A program made the position numbers and the translations under genes. A stretch of DNA of 64,000 nucleotides. It comes from Chthonomonadia bacterium. GTDB lineage: Bacteria > Armatimonadota > HRBIN16. Numbering within the stretch: position 1 is the first letter of the stretch; the number at the start of each line of letters is the position of its first letter. A model generated the notes under the pieces. That model worked only from the letters and a program-made list of their open reading frames with translations, was not told the origin of the DNA and made no database searches. The DNA lies in the NCBI GenBank assembly GCA_013314755.1, contig JABUFA010000010.1, positions 42,270-106,269 of the forward strand. The letters run 5' to 3'. Shown piece after piece: positions 58,055-64,000 of this stretch.

Positions 58055-59362
58055 TTACAGCCTCCAGATATGCGACAGGGAGAACGCCTTCATCGCGTTG
58101 CGCGTGTCCACAATAAGCCTGGCGTTCTCGGCAATCATGCTCCAGTCGTAACTGCTGTGGTCCGCCACAATCACCACGCAGTCCGCCTGCTGAAGCCGCT
58201 CCGGGGTCAACGTCTCGCTTTGCAGGTGCAGGTCCACGTGGTCCTGGACGTGCAGGGTGGGGATATAGGGGTCGTGGTAGCTGACCTTCGCGCCCCGCTG
58301 ATGCAGGATTTCAATAATCTTCAATGCAGGCGACTCGCGCAGGTCTGCCACATCCCGCTTGTAGGTCACGCCCAGTATCAACACGTCCGAGCCGTTGACG
58401 CTCTTGAAGTGCGAGTTGAGCGCATCGTTCACCCGCGAGCACACGTAATAGGGCATACTGTCGTTGATGGTTGCCGACAGCTCCACGAACTTCACATGGA
58501 AGTCGTAGTGTCTTGCCTTCCACGCCAGATAGTAGGGGTCTACGGGAATGCAGTGCCCGCCCAGCCCTGGACCGGGGTAGAAGGTCATGAAGCCGTAGGG
58601 CTTGGTGGACGCGGCGTCGATTACCTCCCACACGTTCAGCCCCATGCGGTTGCACAAGAGAGCCAGCTCGTTCACCAGCGCGATGTTCACGCTGCGGAAG
58701 ACGTTCTCGTAGATTTTGGTCATCTCCGCCGCGGTGGGGGACGAAACAGGGACTAACTGGTCGATAAACGGTTTATAGAACTCGATAGCTAACTGTGTGC
58801 ACTGCTCGGTCAGCCCGCCCACCACTTTGGGCACCTGGCGCAGCTTGAAGCGCTTGTTGCCCGGGTCAATACGTTCCGGCGAGAAGACCAGCGCGAAGTC
58901 CACCCCTGCCCGCAGTCCGGTGGCTTCCAGACGCGGCTGAACCAGCTCCACCGTCGTGCCCGGATAGGTGGTGCTCTCCACGATAATCAGCTGCTCGGCG
59001 CGCAGGGTGCGCGCGATGGAGTCGGTTGCCGCTTCCACTGCGCTCATATCTGGCTCTTTGGCGCGGTTGATGGGCGTCGGCACGCACACCAGCACCACGT
59101 CGCATTCCCGCAGGCGTACGAAATCCGTGGTAGCGGTGAGTTTCCCGTTTTCGATGACGAACTTCCATTCTTCGGGGTCTACATCTTCTATATAGCGCTC
59201 GCCTGCGTTGATGGCTTCAATCTTGCGTCGGTCGATATCAAAGCCAATCACGGAATAGCCTGCCGTTCCTGCGCCCACTGCCATCGGCAAGCCCACGTAG
59301 CCAAGTCCAATGACGCCCACTTTGGCGGTGCGGGATTGTATCCGCTGTCGTAGCTGTTGCAT
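58055..59362 (-). CDS. Nucleotide sugar dehydrogenase (UDP-GlcNAc/UDP-glucose dehydrogenase family)
   Basis: KVGVIGLGYVGLPMAVGAGTAGYSVIGFDID; GPGLGGHCIPVDPYYLAWKAR; GVTYKRDVADLRESPALKI. Confidence 0.94.
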   Translation of the reverse strand: MQQLRQRIQSRTAKVGVIGLGYVGLPMAVGAGTAGYSVIGFDIDRRKIEAINAGERYIEDVDPEEWKFVIENGKLTATTDFVRLRECDVVLVCVPTPINRAKEPDMSAVEAATDSIARTLRAEQLIIVESTTYPGTTVELVQPRLEATGLRAGVDFALVFSPERIDPGNKRFKLRQVPKVVGGLTEQCTQLAIEFYKPFIDQLVPVSSPTAAEMTKIYENVFRSVNIALVNELALLCNRMGLNVWEVIDAASTKPYGFMTFYPGPGLGGHCIPVDPYYLAWKARHYDFHVKFVELSATINDSMPYYVCSRVNDALNSHFKSVNGSDVLILGVTYKRDVADLRESPALKIIEILHQRGAKVSYHDPYIPTLHVQDHVDLHLQSETLTPERLQQADCVVIVADHSSYDWSMIAENARLIVDTRNAMKAFSLSHIWRL

Positions 59363-59376
59363 CCTTCAGACCTCCT

Positions 59377-60411
59377 TCATTCCTCCTGCCCGGGAGTAAC
59401 CGGTGCACGCCCATGATACCACTGGCTGGCAAATTGCTGATACTCCTTTTTGCTCTTGATTTCCTTCCACCACTCGCTGTGCGAACGGTACCACTCCACC
59501 GTGTGCCTCAGTCCATCCTCGAATCTCCAGCGGGGTGACCATCGCATCTGGCGCAGGCGCGAGGTATCCACTGCATAGCGTCGGTCATGTCCCGGGCGGT
59601 CTGCCACGCTCTGGATCAGCGATACAGATTTGCCCAGTATCTCTACTATCTTTTCGGCAACCTCGCGGTTTTTCAACAGGTTTCCCGCCCCGATGTTGTA
59701 AACGCCCCCCGACTCGCCGTGATGCAGGACAGTATCAATGGCGACGCAGTGGTCTTCCACGTAGATCCAGTCGCGCACCTGCGAGCCGTCACCGTAAAGG
59801 GGCAGGGGACGGTCTTCCAGCGCGTTGGTGATGAAGAGGGGTATCATCTTTTCGGGGTACTGGTTGGGCCCGTAGGTGTTGGAGCCGCGCGTGATGACCG
59901 TATCCAGCCCGTAGGTGGTATGGTATGCCTGCACCAGCAGTTCTGCCGAGGCTTTGCTGGCGGAATAGGGGCTTCGCGGGCGCAGAGGAGCCTCTTCGGT
60001 GGCAAACCCTTCCAGCACCTCGCCGTACACCTCATCGGTGGACACCTGCAGGAAGCGTCTGGAGCCGAACTCTCTGCACGCCTCCAGCAGGACGTATACG
60101 CCATAAACGTCTGTCTGCAGAAAGCTGCCCGGGTTCAGGATGGAGCGGTCGACATGCGTCTCCGCCGCGAAGTTGACCACCCAGTCGTGGTTGCGCACCA
60201 GGTTTCGCACCACCACCGGGTCGCGCACATCGCCGTGATAGAAGGCAAAGCGAGGGTCGCTCATCAGGTCGGCGATGTTGGACAGGCTACCTGCATACGT
60301 CAGCGCATCCAGCACCGTTACCCGATAGTCAGGGTATGTGCAAAGCAGATGCCGCGCGAAGTGGCTTCCGATGAACCCCGCGCCTCCGGTGACCAGAACT
60401 CGCCTCATCAC
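59377..60411 (-). CDS. rfbB: dTDP-glucose 4,6-dehydratase
   Basis: VLVTGGAGFIGSHFARHLL; NFAAETHVDRSI; STDEVYGEV; YSASKASAELLVQAYHTTYGLDTVITRGSNTYGPNQYPEKMIPLFI. Confidence 0.94.
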   Translation of the reverse strand: MMRRVLVTGGAGFIGSHFARHLLCTYPDYRVTVLDALTYAGSLSNIADLMSDPRFAFYHGDVRDPVVVRNLVRNHDWVVNFAAETHVDRSILNPGSFLQTDVYGVYVLLEACREFGSRRFLQVSTDEVYGEVLEGFATEEAPLRPRSPYSASKASAELLVQAYHTTYGLDTVITRGSNTYGPNQYPEKMIPLFITNALEDRPLPLYGDGSQVRDWIYVEDHCVAIDTVLHHGESGGVYNIGAGNLLKNREVAEKIVEILGKSVSLIQSVADRPGHDRRYAVDTSRLRQMRWSPRWRFEDGLRHTVEWYRSHSEWWKEIKSKKEYQQFASQWYHGRAPVTPGQEE

Positions 60412-60514
60412 CCAAAAACCTTTCTTGCCAGAGGATTGCAGAGGTCATTATACACGTGTCGGGTGTTTCATCACAAGGGGCGGAGCGTGAACTACCATAT
60501 TCCTCTCCATGTGC

Positions 60515-60960
60515 AGGGGCGTTAGGTGGGATTGTTTCAGGTGTTGTCAGCCCCCCGCACGCAGGGGGACATGTCTCCGCGTCGGGGTTTCAGTAGCGCA
60601 ACGTAACCCCCAGCCCCTTCCCTGCGAGGGAAGGGGAGATTCTCCTCTCCCCGCGTCGGGGAGAGGTTGGGAGAGGGGTTTTCACTTTTTCAGGCGTTGT
60701 CAGCCCCCCGCAAGCAGGGGGACATCCCTCGCCTTGTGAGAGATGGTCAGGGTGAGGGCTTTTGCGGGGAGGTCAGGTGGGGCTGTCCCATGTCAGTGGG
60801 CAACCACAGGGGGTTGCCCCTACGGATGGTTCGTCGGGAGAGACGCCTCTCCCCGCGTCGTGGAGAAGGCGGGAGAGGGGTTATCCTGGAGGGCGAGGCT
60901 CCCGCCGAGCCATGTTTCCCTCTCCTTGTGGGAGAGGGTCAGGGTGAGGGCTTCCATTCG
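60515..60960. repeat. Mosaic intergenic repeat cluster 5
   Basis: ccccgcacgcagggggacat, ccttccctgcgagggaagggg, cctctccccgcgtcggggagaggttgggagaggggtttt, ggcaaccacagggggttgcccctac, ggagggcgaggctcccgccgagccat, ccctctccttgtgggagagggtcagggtgagggctt. Confidence 0.9.
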
Positions 60961-61348
60961 GCACACCTGCACCGAGATATACCAGATGCGCCGGGCAGCG
61001 GCAGTCGCTGGAGCCGAATCCGGATGCCACAACCCGCGCCCCACGCGCAGACAGCGTTTGTGCGTTCAGGGCGCATTCCGTGACGTCGGAAGAGGGGTAG
61101 ACGCGAATATCCTGCACCACGGCGTACGGGAGGAAATAATCAATATGCCAGCGCAGGCGTTTCTCGGCACGCAGGTGACGGGCAATGCGCGCACGCAAAC
61201 CGCCCATCGCACTACCGGTGTAGATGTATCTGCCCGCGGGAAAGGTAAACATGCCCAGCCTGCCCACCTGCAGAGTGACCGTTTCCGGCAGCCACAGCAC
61301 CAGCTGGTAGATGCCGGGCGTATTTGGAATGGAGGAAGGGTCAATCAT
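60881..61348 (-). CDS. DUF123 (GIY-YIG-like nuclease family) protein with repeat-derived C-terminal tail
   Basis: NTPGIYQLVLWLPETVTLQVGRLGMFTFPAGRYIYTGSAMGGLRARIARHLRAEKRLRWHIDYFL; last residues GSPHPDPLPQGEGNMARREPRPPG are encoded by the repeat cluster. Confidence 0.85.
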   Translation of the reverse strand: MIDPSSIPNTPGIYQLVLWLPETVTLQVGRLGMFTFPAGRYIYTGSAMGGLRARIARHLRAEKRLRWHIDYFLPYAVVQDIRVYPSSDVTECALNAQTLSARGARVVASGFGSSDCRCPAHLVYLGAGVPNGSPHPDPLPQGEGNMARREPRPPG

Positions 61349-62081
61349 CCTGTTCGGAACCTTTGAACCGCTTGACCTCCCGCAGGACGCGAGCGGTGGA
61401 ACGGGGATACTGCGGTGGGGTGGGTTCCGCTTTTCGTGCCCGCACCAGCAGGTTCACAATGTCCGAGTGGGGCACTGCGACCTGCACGGTGTCGGGTTCT
61501 GCGCCGCCCATTCGCTGTATCTGCTCGCGCGCCTGCTCTACCTCTGCGTGCTGGCTGGGGCGTTTCAGCCATATCGCCATGCCTCCCACGCGCACCAGCG
61601 GAATCGTCCACTCAGCCAGCGCCCACAGGTGCGCCACCGCTCGTGCCGTTGCCACATCAAACCGTTCGCGCAAGCCGGGCTGATGGGCTGCCTCTTCCGC
61701 GCGGGCGTGGATCAGCTCCACGTCGCGAAGGTTTAGCTCCTCGCACAGCGAACGCAGGAAGAGGATAGGGTCGTGGCGCGAATCCAGAAGCGCCAGGCGG
61801 ATTTGCGGGAAGGCGATTTTCAGAGGCAGACCGGGAAAACCTGCACCTGTTCCCACGTCCACCACCTCTGCTCCTGCCTGGGGGCGCCATGCGGTGACCA
61901 GCGTCAACGAGTCCAGAAAGTGGCGGACGACTGCCTCCTCGGGCGGGACGGAGGTCAGGTTCATACGCTGATTGGCTTCATAGAGACGCTGGGCGTAGTG
62001 CTCGAACTGCTCCACCTGCTCCTCATCAAGCACCACACCCAGCACCTCTGCACCCGTGCGCAGGGTCTGTCGCGAAAACAT
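61341..62081 (-). CDS. rsmG: 16S rRNA (guanine527-N7)-methyltransferase
   Basis: LYEANQRMNLTSVPPEEAVVRHFLDSLTLV; VVDVGTGAGFPGLPLKIAFPQIRLALLDS. Confidence 0.95.
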   Translation of the reverse strand: MFSRQTLRTGAEVLGVVLDEEQVEQFEHYAQRLYEANQRMNLTSVPPEEAVVRHFLDSLTLVTAWRPQAGAEVVDVGTGAGFPGLPLKIAFPQIRLALLDSRHDPILFLRSLCEELNLRDVELIHARAEEAAHQPGLRERFDVATARAVAHLWALAEWTIPLVRVGGMAIWLKRPSQHAEVEQAREQIQRMGGAEPDTVQVAVPHSDIVNLLVRARKAEPTPPQYPRSTARVLREVKRFKGSEQDD

Positions 62082-62102
62082 CTGCCCCCTGTGAAAGGAA
62101 GC

Positions 62103-63260
62103 CTATCGGCGCCTCAACAGCCACGCCAGGCTGGCGATTGCCGACAGCATGGACAGCGCGGTGCCCAGGTTAAACTGCTCGCGCGGCCGTTCGGCAACCA
62201 CAATCTGGTCGTTTGGTTCGAGGTAGATGTCGTCTGCTTTGCCTTCCTCGATTTCGCCGAAGTTCACCTTCAGCGTCTGGCGTTTGGTGGAGCCGGGCAC
62301 AGCACGCAGAATTTTGATGTCCCACTTGCGGGCGAATGGGCTGAAGCCCCCAGCGGCGCCAATCGCCTCACTCAGGCGCATGCGTCCCACCAGCGGCACG
62401 GGACCGGGACGCATCACCCCGCCGAACACCGAAACGGTCACCGATTCCTGCACGGTGGGCACCAGGATGCGGTCGCCGTTCTTCAGCACCACCTGCTTGC
62501 TGGGGTCCTGAGACATGGCTTCGGTGTAGTTGACGGGGATCTCTTCGGTAGAGCCTTCGTGGCGGATGGTGATGCGCATGTTATCCGCGTTGGGCGACAG
62601 TCCACCTACCTGCAGGATGGCCTCCCGGAAAGTGCTTCCCTCCTGAAGCGTCACGGGTCCTGGGCGTGCCACTGCGCCGGTCACATATACGGTCATCATC
62701 TGTTTGGCGGGCACAAGCACCACATCATCTGGCATGATTTCCACGTTTGCGGCAGGGTCACCAAATTTGATGAACCGCTCCAGGTCCAGCGTCATCTCAG
62801 CGGGGGCAGGTTGTTTGCGGGTCAGCTTGATACGCGCCAGGTCGGCGCCCGGTTCAGGCTCTGCTGCCTGGATGACCTCAATCAGGCGGGTGGGGAGGTT
62901 CTCTTTGAGCGGTATCTTGCCTCCTTTGCGCACCGCGCCGGTGACCGTGACATAGCGGGGAAATCGCTCCAGGATCACCACAGTCAGAACCGGGTCTACG
63001 TAGTACTTCTTGAGCATCTCGGTGAGCTTTTTGGTCAGGCTCTCTTCCGTCTCCCCGGCGACCTTGATGGAACCCAGCAGGGGCATCTTGATGTAGCCGT
63101 TGTCGTCTACTTTATATTGCCCGCTGAGGTCCTTATCGCCGACCAGGGTGATGCCCAGTGTATCGCCTGCACCGATGCGGATTGGTTCGCTTTGCGCCAG
63201 CACCGATGGGATAGCCACAGCTATCATCAGCAGGATGAAAAGAATCGTTACACGCTTCAT
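62103..63260 (-). CDS. Polysaccharide export protein with SLBB domains (Wza-like)
   Basis: Signal peptide MKRVTILFILLMIAVAIPSVLAQ; RIGAGDTLGITLVGDKDLSGQYKVDDNGYIKMPLLGSIKVAGETEESLTKKLTEMLKKYYVDPVLTVVI; repeated YVTGAVARPGPVTL SLBB motifs; C-terminal TM. Confidence 0.9.
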   Translation of the reverse strand: MKRVTILFILLMIAVAIPSVLAQSEPIRIGAGDTLGITLVGDKDLSGQYKVDDNGYIKMPLLGSIKVAGETEESLTKKLTEMLKKYYVDPVLTVVILERFPRYVTVTGAVRKGGKIPLKENLPTRLIEVIQAAEPEPGADLARIKLTRKQPAPAEMTLDLERFIKFGDPAANVEIMPDDVVLVPAKQMMTVYVTGAVARPGPVTLQEGSTFREAILQVGGLSPNADNMRITIRHEGSTEEIPVNYTEAMSQDPSKQVVLKNGDRILVPTVQESVTVSVFGGVMRPGPVPLVGRMRLSEAIGAAGGFSPFARKWDIKILRAVPGSTKRQTLKVNFGEIEEGKADDIYLEPNDQIVVAERPREQFNLGTALSMLSAIASLAWLLRRR

Positions 63261-63409
63261 AGGCGGCGGAACCCCCTTCTTGTGGCTTGAGTATGTGTCC
63301 ACAGGTGTATTGTACCCCTTATTCGAGCAACGATGTTGCCCGTGATGCCCGCGCAATCACGGGTTTCTGCGATATATTATCGGAATCCGTCGCCGAGTCC
63401 GACAGTGCG

Positions 63410-63705
63410 TTACCCAGGGAAACCCGCTGGGAACCCTTGCCCTCCACAGGATAACGCATCCACCAACTTGGAGGGCGAACCTCCCGGTGAGCCGACCGTA
63501 GGGGCAACCCCCTGTGGTTGCCCTCTGACTTCCAGCAGGCGGGCAGGAATTGTCCCCCTGCTTGCGGGGGGACCACAGGGGGCTGATACCTCAAACGGCT
63601 CAGCGGGGGATGCGGAGCAAAACCCCTCTCCCAACCTCTCCCCGACGCGGGGAGAGGCGACGCTCTCATGCTGGATGGCGAACCTCCCGGCGAGCCGTCA
63701 ACCTA
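63410..63705. repeat. Mosaic intergenic repeat cluster 6
   Basis: ggagggcgaacctcccggtgagccg, aggggcaaccccctgtggttgccc, ccccctgcttgcggggggaccaca, cccctctcccaacctctccccgacgcggggagaggcg. Confidence 0.9.
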
Positions 63706-63757
63706 ACCTGAACGGAAAGATTTTTCGAAAAATCCCTCCCAAACAGCCCAAAACCTG

Positions 63758-63786
63758 TTGACTCTGATAAACATACCTGCTATACT
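63758..63786 (+). promoter_or_regulatory. Strong candidate sigma70-type promoter
   Basis: ttgact (63758-63763) - 17 bp - tatact (63781-63786). Confidence 0.7.
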
Positions 63787-63873
63787 ATATCCAAAACATA
63801 TAGCACAGCTCCCGCAGTGGGTTTGGGAGAGCCAAGACACTTTCTCAACAACACAAAAGGAGGGTGCTTTAAG

Positions 63874-63990
63874 ATGCTGAGACGCTTTCCGTTTGTGCGT
63901 ACACTCGCAACGGTATGCATCCTGAGCCTCACGGTGCAAATCGCTGCACCAGTCCTCTCCGCTCCCCAATTGGCTGTGCGGGGGGGGTAA
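63874..63990 (+). CDS. Secreted protein N-terminus (signal peptide), prematurely stopped at a G8 tract or continuing beyond the window if frameshifted
   Basis: RBS aaaggaggg; MLRRFPFVRTLATVCILSLTVQIAAPVLSAPQLAVRGG* with TAA immediately after cgggggggg. Confidence 0.55.
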   Translation: MLRRFPFVRTLATVCILSLTVQIAAPVLSAPQLAVRGG

Positions 63991-64000
63991 AAGCGACAAC

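Noticed and set aside
63339-63363. CCCGTGAT...ATCACGGG inverted repeat upstream of the SLBB export gene as a riboswitch
   Set aside because: 8-bp arms are real, but no recognised riboswitch core and no conservation data; too weak to call.

Overview
This is a bacterial chromosomal window with high GC (about 60% by eye) and dense coding. The gene content and intergenic repeats look like a thermophilic or soil-type Armatimonadota-like diderm; that taxonomic guess is inference only. I see about 47 genes and no rRNA, tRNA or CRISPR. Main blocks, left to right: the tail of a hydroxypyruvate isomerase-like TIM barrel with a sugar ABC importer; leuCD; a coiled-coil hypothetical and a DUF4838-like protein; glnE and der; a type IV pilus machinery operon (pilM-N-O-P-Q-B-HDOD-pilT-pilC); a nitric-oxide detoxification module (Rrf2 regulator, quinol NO reductase, cupin, RIC di-iron repair protein); large carbohydrate-related proteins (DUF6259-like, DUF2961-like, YdjC/ChbG deacetylase); miaA-hfq-dapF-dapL; a KefB-type antiporter; GH29 and GH38 glycosidases; a low-GC two-gene restriction-modification system whose nuclease is recognisably EcoRI-family; a PGI/PMI gene and rpsF-ssb-rpsR; an MntA gene with a truncated HepT remnant; a methylthioadenosine salvage operon (mtnP-mtnA-apt-NCS2 permease); and sugar-nucleotide, rsmG and SLBB export genes. 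Six intergenic clusters of mosaic GC-rich palindromic repeats punctuate the window. The most noteworthy items are the EcoRI-like nuclease paired with a D12-class methyltransferase, the repeat mosaics (one of which supplies the 3' end of a CDS), the candidate NO-responsive operator, the MntA/HepT remnant, the rpsF leader hairpin, and an 8-G tract that truncates a well-expressed-looking secreted ORF at the right edge.
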